Assembly: GCA_910574965.1 (NCBI GenBank)
Contig: CAJTDB010000028.1
Coordinates: 1 to 41,907, forward strand
DNA length: 41,907 nt
Reading direction: 5' to 3'
DNA from: Lachnospiraceae bacterium
Lineage (GTDB): Bacteria > Bacillota > Clostridia > Lachnospirales > Lachnospiraceae
Of the stretch, positions 23,509 through 33,089 are shown piece by piece. Each line of letters begins with the position of its first letter. Position 1 is the first letter of the stretch. The notes under the pieces are model-generated. The model had not been told where the DNA came from. It saw only the letters and a list, made by a program, of their open reading frames with translations, and made no database searches. The translations under genes and the position numbers were made by a program.

Positions 23509-23570
23509 AATTGATCAATTCTAATTTGAATTATCTTCGAAATTTTATCACAAATATCTATTCAACACAA
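23509..23570 (-). promoter_or_regulatory. Promoter and palindrome of the AT-rich gene
   Basis: On the minus strand TTGTGT (23570-23565), a 17-base spacer and TAAAAT (23547-23542) form a plausible promoter. Between it and the ribosome binding site lies a perfect 12-bp palindrome AATTGATCAATT (23509-23520), a possible operator. Confidence 0.5.
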
Positions 23571-23936
23571 TCTCAAAATTTTCTGAAATTTTCCTCGAAC
23601 TGTTTAACTTTCCCCTTCTCCAGCCTGCGATTAGTGAAAGGGTAACAAAAATCCTTTTTACTGCACCTTGAAAATTTCATAGCCTGCCCAGATTGATACC
23701 TGGTATTGAGTGTGCATTTTCAGCGCGCCTGATCAGAGCAAACGTTGCGGAACAGAAAAACCGGGACAGGGAACGGGTCTGGGGAAGACAGGAAAACGCT
23801 CAATGAAAGCAGCCGGTCCGGGGAACCGGACTGGATAACAGTAGATGCCATGCAGGGAAGTTGTGTGAATGAAGGCTTTCCTGCATTGATGTGCTGTTAT
23901 CAGAACAGCGGATTTTATGAAGAAGGGAGGGACAGG
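23571..23936 (+). other. Interval without a supported gene
   Basis: This 366-base stretch separates the AT-rich gene from the transfer genes. A frame open from 23745 continues into the gene at 23937 but begins with low-complexity, charged sequence lacking a ribosome binding site, so I do not call it coding. A rightward promoter for the transfer genes is expected here; I could not pick one with confidence. Confidence 0.5.
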
Positions 23937-24248
23937 ATGCGGACAGAGAGAGCAGATAATGAGAGATATGCAGATGCGAAACCATCTGAATGTATATACT
24001 GCTATTTCTGGAAAGAAAAAAGGAAAAGCTGTGGACGGTCAGAATGTTATTATCTGCTTTCGGATGAAGAGATGGGATCGGAAATATCGTCAGACGCTGA
24101 AGAAGTATGGGACTGTGAAAGTTGTCCATACGGAAGAAATTTTCCCTGCATTGGCTATTGCCTGCGGAAAATTCTTCTGGAAATGAAAGAGAAAAGGCAG
24201 ATGAGTGGAAAGGGGGATGAGCACCATGCAGGAACAGATCAACGATAA
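23937..24248 (+). CDS. Cysteine-rich hypothetical protein upstream of pcfB
   Basis: A 103-residue protein with ten cysteines: SECIYCYFWKEKRKSCGRSECYYLL and later WDCESCPYGRNFPCIGYC. The spacing suggests one or two zinc sites. The family is not recognised by name. AGAAGGGAGG (23921-23930) ends six bases before ATG 23937, which I use rather than the open frame further up. It overlaps pcfB by 23 bases and so likely belongs to the transfer operon. Confidence 0.65.
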   Translation: MRTERADNERYADAKPSECIYCYFWKEKRKSCGRSECYYLLSDEEMGSEISSDAEEVWDCESCPYGRNFPCIGYCLRKILLEMKEKRQMSGKGDEHHAGTDQR

Positions 24249-24723
24249 AACCATCTCTTTATGCATTACCGGAGGAAAGATATCCGGGCGGATTCTGAAA
24301 TTTGCCATTACAAAAGCGCTGGCAAAGATGGAGAAACATAAAAGAGAGAAAGCGGCGGGAAAAAATACGACGATTTATCATGGAAAGCAGAGCATGGAGA
24401 AACTCATGAAGCAGAACTGTCAGTTGTCCAATATTGAGATTACAGATGGCAATATTAAGTCTTTTGAAAAATATGCGCGGAAATACAGTATTGATTTCAG
24501 CTTGAAAAAAGACAAATCGGTAGAACCGCCCAGGTACTATGTGTTTTTTAAGGCAAAAGATGTGGATGTCATGACTGCCGCATTCAGGGAATATACGGCA
24601 GGTACACTGGAAAAGAATAAGAGACCGTCCATCCGAAGAAAACTGGCACTGGCCATCGAGAGAGTCACAAAGCATCGACAGCGGGAGAAAACAAGGCAGA
24701 AAGATCGGGGGCCGGAACATTGA
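24226..24723 (+). CDS. PcfB family (DUF3801) conjugation protein
   Basis: A 165-residue basic protein of the PcfB/DUF3801 family. KTISLCITGGKISGRILKFAITKALAKM, GKQSMEKLMKQNCQLSNIEI and the FEKYARKYSIDFSLKKDKS..PPRYYVFFKAKDVDVMTAAFREY block are typical. In enterococcal pCF10, PcfB belongs to the transfer operon beside the coupling protein PcfC, and it stands directly before the VirD4 gene here. The run AAAGGGGGG (24208-24216) favours ATG 24226. It overlaps virD4 by four bases. Confidence 0.88.
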   Translation: MQEQINDKTISLCITGGKISGRILKFAITKALAKMEKHKREKAAGKNTTIYHGKQSMEKLMKQNCQLSNIEITDGNIKSFEKYARKYSIDFSLKKDKSVEPPRYYVFFKAKDVDVMTAAFREYTAGTLEKNKRPSIRRKLALAIERVTKHRQREKTRQKDRGPEH

Positions 24724-25268
24724 GCAGAGAACAGAAAATAAAACGTCTGATTATGCTGAACATTCCGTTTGCGGTGGTGTTTTATCTGGTGGATAAAATC
24801 TCGTGGCTGTTTCGGCACTGTGCAGGGGATTCCATCATGGACAGAGCCGGGATTGTATTTCTGAATTTTCAGCTTGCGTTTGGGAATCCGTTTCCCAGCT
24901 TTCACATTTATGATCTGTTTGCTGGAATACTGGGTGCGGCAGCAATCAAAATGGTGGTTCACATGAAGGGGAAAAATGCAAAGAAGTATCGTCAGGGTGT
25001 GGAGTATGGTTCTGCCAGATGGGGGACACCCAAAGACATCGAACCATTTATGGACCCGGTGTTTGAAAACAATATTCTGCTGACACAGACAGAGCGTCTG
25101 ACCATGAACAGCAGACCGAAGCAGCCTAAATATGCAAGAAATAAAAACGTCATTGTGATCGGCGGTTCCGGCTCCGGTAAGACGCGGTTCTATGTAAAGC
25201 CACAGCTGATGCAGATGACACCAAATGTCAGCTATGTGGTTACTGATCCGAACGTGATAGTGTTATAA
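24720..25268 (+). CDS. VirD4/TraG coupling protein, 5' part, interrupted by IME1
   Basis: This is the N-terminal 178 residues of a type IV coupling protein. Two membrane segments (about 9-27 and 64-82) are followed by VEYGSARWGTPKDIEPF and the Walker A motif GGSGSGKTRFY. The family continues SYVVTDPKGT.LVECG, but here the frame reads DPN and stops at 25268 in foreign sequence. The right half resumes at 31642 with the expected residues. Joining 24720-25252 to 31642-32983 gives 1875 bases, exactly 625 codons. The protein would pump relaxase-bound DNA into the transfer channel. In its present form it is broken between Walker A and Walker B. Confidence 0.9.
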   Translation: MSREQKIKRLIMLNIPFAVVFYLVDKISWLFRHCAGDSIMDRAGIVFLNFQLAFGNPFPSFHIYDLFAGILGAAAIKMVVHMKGKNAKKYRQGVEYGSARWGTPKDIEPFMDPVFENNILLTQTERLTMNSRPKQPKYARNKNVIVIGGSGSGKTRFYVKPQLMQMTPNVSYVVTDPNVIVL

Positions 25269-25287
25269 GGAACTAAAAAGCGTTACA
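25253..25287 (+). repeat. IME1 left end recombinase half-site
   Basis: Read inward from the AA core, this 35-base arm matches the right arm at 21 of 35 positions without gaps. The shared blocks are GTGT, AAGGA, TA and CGTTACA. Such imperfect inverted arms are typical attP half-sites of large serine recombinases. Confidence 0.75.
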
Positions 25288-25293
25288 TCATAA

Positions 25294-27075
<1,782 letters not shown>

Positions 27076-27091
27076 TATAAGGGGAACCAGA

Positions 27092-27126
27092 AAGAGGACG
27101 CAAGGCAGAAAGCAGCGTCCTCTTTT
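27092..27126 (+). terminator. Terminator after the IME1 recombinase
   Basis: AAGAGGACGC pairs with GCGTCCTCTT across 13 bases and runs into TTTT. It lies 17 bases after the recombinase stop codon. Confidence 0.85.
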
Positions 27127-27213
27127 ATGCGCCACGCCAACGGCGGGCGTAAACCCTCGGAGAGCCCACGCCGGCACTTTGCAACGCGAAGCGGTGAAAG
27201 TGTCAGAGTGGGT

Positions 27214-27315
27214 CATATACTTGATAAAAGTATATGATTGCATTTGCGGCGGCTGAAATAGGGCATAATATATTGACTTTTTGTGCGTACAGGAATATAA
27301 TTATTGTGCGCACAA
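27214..27315 (+). promoter_or_regulatory. Promoter and operators of the IME1 ribbon-helix-helix regulator
   Basis: TTGACT (27273-27278), 17 bases and TATAAT (27296-27301) form a strong promoter. TTGTGCGTACA (27281-27291) sits in the spacer, and the perfect palindrome TTGTGCGCACAA (27304-27315) lies just after the -10 box. A related TTGTGCGTA recurs at 27621-27629 before the next gene. Upstream is a 9-bp hairpin, CATATACTT/AAGTATATG (27214-27236). The layout suggests autorepression by the downstream RHH protein. Confidence 0.75.
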
Positions 27316-27330
27316 GAAAGGGGTGAAACG

Positions 27331-27510
27331 ATGGCGCAAAAAAAGACAGGGCGTCCACCTTCTGACGATTCTATGACGGACAGAATATTTGTTCGGGTAA
27401 GCAAGGAAACAAAAGAAAAACTCGACGAATGTACACAAGAACTTGAAACTTCTCGTTCTGATGTTGTCCGAAAGGGAATTGATATGGTGCATGACAGCCT
27501 GAAAAAGTAA
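27331..27510 (+). CDS. Ribbon-helix-helix (CopG/Arc-like) regulator
   Basis: A 59-residue protein. TDRIFVRVSKETKEKLDECTQELETSRSDVVRKGIDMVHDSL is a clean ribbon-helix-helix unit (one beta strand, two helices), after a basic N-terminal arm (KKTGRPPSDDS). It should bind DNA as a dimer. The promoter before it contains two copies of a TTGTGCG motif, so self-control is likely. AAAGGGGTG sets ATG 27331; the longer frame from TTG 27304 begins inside the operator. Confidence 0.8.
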   Translation: MAQKKTGRPPSDDSMTDRIFVRVSKETKEKLDECTQELETSRSDVVRKGIDMVHDSLKK

Positions 27511-27654
27511 CAGAGAAACGGCGACCTCCGGCGAAGAAAGTACGCCGTTTCAGTGTACAGCTACCTTAACAGGCAGACCGCGTAAATATTATACACTGCG
27601 CGGCTCCGTCTGGCAAGGTTTTGTGCGTAATATCAAACGAAAGGACGGAAACGA
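27511..27654 (+). other. Intergenic hairpin and third TTGTGCGTA site
   Basis: GAAACGGCG (27515-27523) pairs with CGCCGTTTC (27543-27551), forming a stem just after the regulator gene. TTGTGCGTA at 27621-27629 matches the operator core seen before the regulator, so the next two genes may be in the same regulon. Confidence 0.5.
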
Positions 27655-27957
27655 ATGGGAAAAATTTTAGAGGCAATCGCAACAGACCACCTTTGCGTTG
27701 AGCCAGTGATTTATGAAGGGGATTCCAAATTTAACCGGGCAAGAAACCGGTACTGCACCCTCGGAGAAAAGCTGATGGCGAAACTCAATGAGGAAGAACG
27801 AAAAATGCTGGATGACTACAGCGCGGCACAAAGCGAAGAAAGCGTTCTCTATGGGATTGACCGTTTTGTTAAAGGCTTCCGGTTAGGGGTACTTATGATG
27901 ATTGAGGTCATTTCTGATGAAGATGATTTAATTCTCCATGAGGGGGAAAGCGTATGA
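27655..27957 (+). CDS. DUF6809-like protein, first of a pair
   Basis: A 100-residue protein. It starts MGKILEAIATDHLCVEPVIY, has ARNRYCTLGEKLMAKLNEEERKMLDDYSAAQSEESVLYGIDRFVKGFRLGVLMMIEV, and resembles the DUF6809 family of small ICE/IME proteins with unknown function. It is related to its downstream neighbour (shared GIDRFVKGFRLG/NFEYGFKLG and LMMIEV/LMNEVF ends), so the two are probably a tandem duplication. It overlaps that gene by four bases. Confidence 0.68.
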   Translation: MGKILEAIATDHLCVEPVIYEGDSKFNRARNRYCTLGEKLMAKLNEEERKMLDDYSAAQSEESVLYGIDRFVKGFRLGVLMMIEVISDEDDLILHEGESV

Positions 27958-28238
27958 GCATTTTAGAACGCCTTTACGATGGGAAAGTCTACCCCTGTGA
28001 AGAAATCCTTCCACAAAACTACGCGGAGTACCGCGCTATTTCTGGACAAGTGGGAAATGATTATGAATACTTCCTAAAAGAATTATCACCAGAACAGCTT
28101 AAACGGTTTGAGGAAATGGATAAAGGAAGGACAAAGCTTTCCACTATACAAGCCTACGCCAACTTTGAGTACGGTTTCAAGTTGGGTGCAATGCTGATGA
28201 ATGAAGTTTTCAGCAATCATCAAGAAGAAAAAGAATAG
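27954..28238 (+). CDS. DUF6809-like protein, second of a pair
   Basis: A 94-residue protein, MSILERLYDGKVYPCEEILPQNYAEYRAISGQ... ending FEYGFKLGAMLMNEVFSNHQ. The start (ILERLYDGKVYPCEEI) is typical of DUF6809. GAGGGGGAAAG precedes the ATG, which overlaps the previous stop. Function unknown. After it the long inverted repeat begins. Confidence 0.7.
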   Translation: MSILERLYDGKVYPCEEILPQNYAEYRAISGQVGNDYEYFLKELSPEQLKRFEEMDKGRTKLSTIQAYANFEYGFKLGAMLMNEVFSNHQEEKE

Positions 28239-28274
28239 ACAGCCAGACAGAAGAAACGGTGCGCCTGACCGTGC

Positions 28275-28532
28275 CGCTTCTCCTATCCAACCGGTCAAGG
28301 TACGGGTCGTATTTCCGCCGCCCTGCTCTGGAAATCTCCACCCTTTCCCCCTTGACCGTCTGGATTTTTGCCGTGCTATGGCTGCGCCGAAAACGGGGAA
28401 CAGGAAAAAGAACTGTTTCCCGTTTTTCGTCCCAACCATTGTACGGCAAAACCGGCTCCGCTGGTGTACTGGCGGCGGGAGTTTTCCTGCGGTGGCTCTG
28501 CCCCCACACCCCCGACCTCCTCCAAAGAACAG
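28275..28532. repeat. Long inverted repeat, left copy
   Basis: About 258 bases that recur in reverse orientation at 31141-31395, by eye over 80 percent identical, with perfectly shared runs such as CTCCACCCTTTCCCCCTTGA and GGAACAGGAAAAAGAACTG. The two copies bracket the helicase and relaxase genes. Reading frames inside it on both strands are not convincing. It fills the interval between 28239 and the helicase gene together with a short A+T-rich leader. Confidence 0.85.
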
Positions 28533-28629
28533 AATAAAAGACGATTCAAGCCCTGTAACGGTTGCTAGCGCTGTTATAGGGCTTTTTATATAGATAACTG
28601 AAAGCAGAATGAAAAGGAGTGAACAACTT

Positions 28630-29703
28630 ATGAAAGAAATCAAAACCTTGTCCGTCATTGACGGGAAAAGCCTGTTAGGGCTGGACGTGGAACCGCCTAA
28701 ATTTATCATTGCCGGGCTTATGCCGGTGGGGTTGCATATCTTATCCGGCAGCGCCAAAATCGGGAAGTCATGGCTTTCTTTATGGCTCTGCCAGCAAGTG
28801 TCCACTGGTGGGAAGGTATGGGAGTTTGAAACGCGCAAATGCGGGACGCTCTACCTGGCATTGGAAGATACCATTGACCGGCTCCATTTCCGGCTCTCCC
28901 ACATCACCGACGACGGCTCGGAACAAAGCTATTTTGCCACGGAAGCGGATAACCTGTCCGGCTCCCTGATACCACAACTTGAAACCTTCATGGCGGCTTA
29001 TCCAGACACGGGGCTTGTGGTGGTTGACACGCTCCAACGGGTACGCGGGGCGGTGAATGATAAGAACGCCTATGCCAATGACTACGACGAAATCGGGCGA
29101 ATCAAGTCCTTTGCTGACCGCTTCAAGATTGCCGTGCTGCTGATTCACCACGTCCGCAAGATGCCGGACAGCGACCCCTTCAACATGGTTTCCGGCTCGG
29201 TAGGGATAATCGGCGCGGTTGACAGTATGTATGTGCTGGAAAAGGACAAACGGACAGCCAACAAAGCGACCCTTCACGTTACTGGGCGCGATATAGAGGA
29301 TATGCAGCTTTTACTGGAATTTGACCGGGATATGACCGTCTGGCGGTTCGTGTCCTACCTTTCCGGGGAGCCGACAGCCGATACACTCACGCCGGTTCTG
29401 GTGAAGTTCCTTTCCAGCAAGAAAACATTCAGCGGGACAGCTACGGAACTGTTAGACAGCCTGAAAGGGATAGACAGCAGCGTTTCCTGCTCTCCCAACA
29501 GTTTAACCCGGCTACTGAAGGAACGCGCCCTGATACTGGAAAAACAGCACCATATCTGTATGGGCTTCACCCGGACAAAGAGCGCCCGCCTTGTTTCCCT
29601 CTCTATGGGTGACGATGACGATAAAAATATATATATGGGTGCGGAAGGGATACCGTCATCTACGGCGGGTGACGATACCCCCAAAACAGGGGTACATAGA
29701 TAA
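28630..29703 (+). CDS. RepA-like AAA/RecA-fold helicase of IME1
   Basis: A 357-residue RecA-fold ATPase. Walker A is GSAKIGKS (40-47) and Walker B GLVVVDTLQ, with the later LIHHVRK and SGSVGIIGAVD segments, as in RepA-type hexameric helicases of mobilizable plasmids (AAA_25). The C-terminal 100 residues look like a small DNA-binding domain. It may unwind the circular form of IME1 for its replication. AAAGGAG before ATG 28630 makes that start better than ATG 28609. A long hairpin with a short T run follows at 29757-29800. Confidence 0.85.
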   Translation: MKEIKTLSVIDGKSLLGLDVEPPKFIIAGLMPVGLHILSGSAKIGKSWLSLWLCQQVSTGGKVWEFETRKCGTLYLALEDTIDRLHFRLSHITDDGSEQSYFATEADNLSGSLIPQLETFMAAYPDTGLVVVDTLQRVRGAVNDKNAYANDYDEIGRIKSFADRFKIAVLLIHHVRKMPDSDPFNMVSGSVGIIGAVDSMYVLEKDKRTANKATLHVTGRDIEDMQLLLEFDRDMTVWRFVSYLSGEPTADTLTPVLVKFLSSKKTFSGTATELLDSLKGIDSSVSCSPNSLTRLLKERALILEKQHHICMGFTRTKSARLVSLSMGDDDDKNIYMGAEGIPSSTAGDDTPKTGVHR

Positions 29704-29740
29704 ATACCGTCATCGTCATCAGACAGGCGGCAACAGGGGG

Positions 29741-29861
29741 CATATGTTACGCAATAGGGGCTTGAAAAGTGCCTGTTTACAGGCGTTTCCAGCCCCTTTT
29801 CCATGCCCGGCGGGGTTTTATACCAACTGCCCCCAAAACGGGCTTCTAAAGCGTAACATAG
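29741..29861 (+). other. Candidate oriT / control hairpins upstream of the MobV gene
   Basis: TATGTTACGC (29743-29752) has its perfect complement GCGTAACATA at 29851-29860. Between them a long hairpin is closed by GGGGCT (29757-29762) and AGCCCC (29791-29796), with GCCTG/CAGGC at the tip, followed by TTTT. MobV relaxases usually act at inverted repeats just upstream of mob, so oriT is likely here; the hairpin could alternatively be the terminator of the helicase gene. Confidence 0.5.
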
Positions 29862-29879
29862 CCCCGGAAAGGAGCATTT

Positions 29880-31130
29880 ATGGGAAAGACTGACCGCTGT
29901 GTTGTGCGGAACAAAGCCTACCGCAAAGCCGGGCTTGGAATCCGGGAACGGCACAACGAACGCAAGAACAGCGGCTATGCAAACACGGACATTGACCGGG
30001 AACGCGCCGCCCTCAACGTGCATTTCAAGCGCTGTGAGGGAAGCTATGCGGAAACATTTGAGCATATGGTAGAAAACGGCACAATCAGCACAAGGGGGCT
30101 GAAACAGGACGCTAAAGTAGTTGACGAAATGGTGTTTGACGTGAACTCCGCATATTTTGAGCGGAATGGCGGCTATGCGTATGCAAAGCGGTTCTTTGAG
30201 GAAGCCTACCGGCTGGCAGTGAAGGAAGCCGGGGGTGAGGAATATATCCTCTCGGCAGTCATGCACGCGGATGAACGGAACCGGGCGCTCTCTGAACAGC
30301 TTGGGCGCGACATCTACCACTATCATCTCCATGTGGTGTATGTGCCGGTGGTGGAAAAGGAAGTCAAGTGGACAAAGCGCTGCAAAGACCCGGCTCTTGT
30401 GGGGACGACAAAGGAAGTGATTCATCAGGTCAGTCATAGCAAGAAATGGGCATCTGAAAAGGCGCTGGATAAAGAAGGGAACATTCAGCGGGACGAAAAC
30501 GGGAAAGCCCTTCTAATCAACGCTTATTCCCTCCTACAAGACCGTTTTTTTGAGCATATGCAGGCGGCAGGGTTTAAAGACTTTGAGCGCGGGGAACGTG
30601 GCAGTACAGCGGCACATCTGGGCGTGCTGGAATACAAGATAAAGCAGGACAAGGAGCGACTTGCCGGGCTTGCCGATGACGTTGCCGACAAAGAGGAACA
30701 GGCGGCGGCTCTGGATAAAACCTTGAAGCAGAAAGGCAAGCAATTAGCCGGGCTGGACAAACAGCTTACGGTCACGGAGAAAGCCAGCGCAATGTATAGC
30801 GAACTGGAACGCATGGGAAAGAAGAACCTTTGGGGACACATGGAACTACTCCCGGAAGAATTTAAGAAGCTGCTGACCCTTGCAAAGTCCGGGCTTGCGT
30901 CACAAGGGAAAGTCCTTGAATTGCAACGGCAGCTTACCGAAGCGGTGAAGGGGCTGGAAATCTACCGTACCCGCTGGCAGGACTTAAAAGACAGGACAAA
31001 AGACTATATGGAACTGGAACGGCTGCACCCGGAACAGACAAGGAAGGCACTGGAAAGCCTGAAACGGCTGGAACCGGAAACCTCCGCGCCCACGCAATCC
31101 CCCAAAAGGAAGCGGCAACAGGAACGCTGA
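29880..31130 (+). CDS. MobV family relaxase (Mob/Pre), TnpZ-like
   Basis: A 416-residue Mob/Pre protein. The early NTDIDRERAALNVHF matches the MOBV motif with conserved Asn and Arg, and ADERN...YHYHLHVVYVPV supplies the HxH metal-binding motif. The last 150 residues form a coiled coil with a basic end. It would nick the circular form of IME1 at its oriT and pilot the strand through a conjugation channel supplied by another element. GGAAAGGAG precedes ATG 29880. In Tn4451 the corresponding gene is tnpZ. Confidence 0.92.
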   Translation: MGKTDRCVVRNKAYRKAGLGIRERHNERKNSGYANTDIDRERAALNVHFKRCEGSYAETFEHMVENGTISTRGLKQDAKVVDEMVFDVNSAYFERNGGYAYAKRFFEEAYRLAVKEAGGEEYILSAVMHADERNRALSEQLGRDIYHYHLHVVYVPVVEKEVKWTKRCKDPALVGTTKEVIHQVSHSKKWASEKALDKEGNIQRDENGKALLINAYSLLQDRFFEHMQAAGFKDFERGERGSTAAHLGVLEYKIKQDKERLAGLADDVADKEEQAAALDKTLKQKGKQLAGLDKQLTVTEKASAMYSELERMGKKNLWGHMELLPEEFKKLLTLAKSGLASQGKVLELQRQLTEAVKGLEIYRTRWQDLKDRTKDYMELERLHPEQTRKALESLKRLEPETSAPTQSPKRKRQQER

Positions 31131-31140
31131 CCCTCCCTCC

Positions 31141-31395
31141 TGTTCTTTGGATGAGGTCGGGGGTGTGGGGGCAGAGCCACCGCATAGCACTAACGCCGCC
31201 GGTACACCAGTGGAGCCGGTTTTGCCGTAGAATGGAGCGGACGACAGCGGGAAACAGTTCTTTTTCCTGTTCCCCGTTGTCGGCAGCGCAATGGCACGGC
31301 AAAAATCCAGACTGTCAAGGGGGAAAGGGTGGAGATTTTCAGAGCGAAGCGGCGAAAATACGACCCGACCCTTGACTGGCTGGATAGGTGGAACG
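31141..31395. repeat. Long inverted repeat, right copy
   Basis: Reverse-complement copy of 28275-28532. The outer edge shares CTGTTCTTTGGA with TCCAAAGAACAG of the left copy. The copies differ by scattered substitutions, so they are not a recent duplication. It fills the interval between the relaxase gene and the TnpW-like gene. Confidence 0.85.
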
Positions 31396-31438
31396 GAAGG
31401 GAAAGACAAAAACTTGAATCAGCAGAAAGGAAATCTAA

Positions 31439-31609
31439 ATGAATAAAGCAGATACAACAACTATCACCACAAGACAGGAAGCGCCGCGGCTTATCCGGCG
31501 GATAGGCACGACCACTTATGAGGTATCTATACATTTCAGTGATACCAGCAAGGAAACAATGGCTGATAAAATCAAGAGATTGATTGAACAGGACATTCAG
31601 CTTGTGTAA
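31439..31609 (+). CDS. TnpW-like transposon-encoded small protein
   Basis: A 56-residue protein from ATG 31439 to TAA 31607-31609: MNKADTTTITTRQEAPRLIR, then RRIGTTTYEVSIHFSDTSKE and a helical end KIKRLIEQDIQLV. It resembles TnpW, the small protein at the right end of Tn4451/Tn4453-type elements. Function unknown; the RRIGTTTYEVSIHFS..AKE-type core is the recognisable part. AGAAAGGAAA precedes the ATG. Its last codons lie inside the right recombinase half-site. Confidence 0.75.
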   Translation: MNKADTTTITTRQEAPRLIRRIGTTTYEVSIHFSDTSKETMADKIKRLIEQDIQLV

Positions 31610-31639
31610 CGGTAAATATGTCCTTGACACACCGTCCGA
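31605..31639 (-). repeat. IME1 right end recombinase half-site
   Basis: Read on the minus strand from the core at 31640-31641, this arm shows GGTGT, AAGGA, TA and CGTTACA at the same distances as the left arm. It is directly followed by virD4 sequence. Confidence 0.75.
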
Positions 31640-31641
31640 AA

Positions 31642-32983
31642 AGGTACAATTCTGGTCGAATGCGGAGAGATGCTCCGGCGCGGCACACCGAAAATGAAGA
31701 ATGGGAAACCGGTACAGGATAAAAACGGGAAAGTGATCTACGAGCCGTATAAGATTAAAGTGCTGAATACCATCAATTTCAAAAAAAGTATGCATTACAA
31801 TCCTTTCCGATATATCCGGAGTGAGAAGGACATTCTGAAACTGGTCAATACCATTATTGCCAATACCAAAGGGGACGGGGAGAAATCTTCCGAGGATTTC
31901 TGGGTAAAAGCCGAGAGGCTTCTGTATTGTGCGCTGATAGGCTATATCTACTATGAAGCACCGGAGGAAGAACAGAATTTTTCTACGCTTCTGGAACTTA
32001 TCAATGCTTCCGAGACCAGGGAGGACGATGAAGAATTTAAAAATGCGGTGGATGAACTGTTTGAAGAACTGGAAAAGGAAAAACCGGAACACTTTGCCGT
32101 TCGTCAGTACCAGAAGTTTAAGCTTGCGGCAGGAAAAACCTCAAAGTCGATACTGATCAGCTGTGGAGCAAGGCTGGCGCCTTTTGATATTGCGGAGCTT
32201 CGGAAACTGACTTCCTACGATGAAATGGAGCTGGACCTGATTGGAGATCAGCGCACGGCGATGTTTGTAATTATTTCCGATACAGATGACACCTTCAACT
32301 TTATTGTCGCAATCATGTACACGCAGTTGTTCAATCTTCTGTGCGACCGGGCAGATGATGTGCATGGGGGAAGACTTCCATATCATGTCAGGCTTTTGCT
32401 TGATGAATTTGCCAATATCGGTCAGATACCGAAGTTTGACAAGCTGATCGCGACCATCCGGAGCCGTGAAATTTCTGCTTCTATCATCCTGCAGTCTCAG
32501 AGTCAGTTGAAGACCATTTATAAGGATGCAGCAGAAACGATTCTCGGAAACTGTGACACCATGTTGTTTCTCGGCGGTAAGGAAAGTTCAACCTTAAAGG
32601 AAATTTCTGAAACGCTTGGAAAGGAAACCATTGATCTGTACAACACATCCGACACCCGTGGTCAGAGCCGGTCCTATGGTCTGAATTATCAGAAGACCGG
32701 AAAGGAACTCATGAGCCGGGATGAACTTGCAGTGATGGATGGAAACAAATGCATCCTGCAGCTTCGAGGTGTGAGGCCGTTTTTCAGCGACAAGTTTGAT
32801 ATTACCAGACATAAGCGGTATAAGGAACTGTCAGATTACGATAAGAAAAATGCGTTTGACATCGAAGCATATATGAAACATCCGTTAAAACTTCGGATGA
32901 AAGAGGAATTTGACCTTTTTGAAGTAGATGGGAGTGAGGCGGATACAGAAGAACCGGAAGATTCAAATAAAACGGAAGCATAA
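31642..32983 (+). CDS. VirD4/TraG coupling protein, 3' part, separated by IME1
   Basis: The frame resumes with GTILVECGEMLRRGTPKMKNGKPV, the sequence expected after DPK in clostridial VirD4/TraG proteins. It continues with INFKKSMHYNPFRYIRSEKDILKLV, the Walker B region VRLLLDEFANIGQIP, TIRSREISASIILQSQSQL and FLGGKESSTLKEISE. The C terminus is acidic. As it stands the fragment has no ribosome binding site; a restart at ATG 31670 would give about 437 residues without the Walker A motif. It is functional only if IME1 leaves. Confidence 0.9.
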
Positions 32984-33039
32984 GGGCGCGTTGGGGGACG
33001 ATGCTCTTTTTTGTTGTCTGCAACAGAGCGATGTCGGGT

Positions 33040-33064
33040 ACTTTACGACACGATGTCGTAAAGT
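33040..33064. promoter_or_regulatory. 25-bp palindromic operator, copy 2
   Basis: Identical over 25 bases to 19509-19533 (arms ACTTTACGACA and TGTCGTAAAGT around CGA). An extra half-site CGATGTCG lies at 33029-33036. It is placed 25 bases before the start of the PAPS-reductase-like gene. Confidence 0.75.
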
Positions 33065-33089
33065 AAAAAGAATATCACAGGAGGGGTAA

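Noticed and set aside
23745-23936. Upstream extension of the cysteine-rich protein
   Set aside because: The extra 64 codons are low in complexity and lack a ribosome binding site, while AGAAGGGAGG is correctly placed before ATG 23937.
25251-25252. GA as crossover dinucleotide of IME1, as reported for Tn4451
   Set aside because: A GA core at the shared CCGAA would leave four A residues in the rejoined virD4 and shift its frame; the AA core keeps the frame and also gives gap-free alignment of the two end arms.
28201-28593. Proline- and arginine-rich frames in the long inverted repeat
   Set aside because: Frames are open on both strands, composition is unnatural and no ribosome binding site is present; the same region is an inverted copy of 31141-31395.
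31190-32092. 300-codon minus-strand frame
   Set aside because: It is a shadow of the virD4 3' part and of the inverted repeat, without a start signal or family resemblance.
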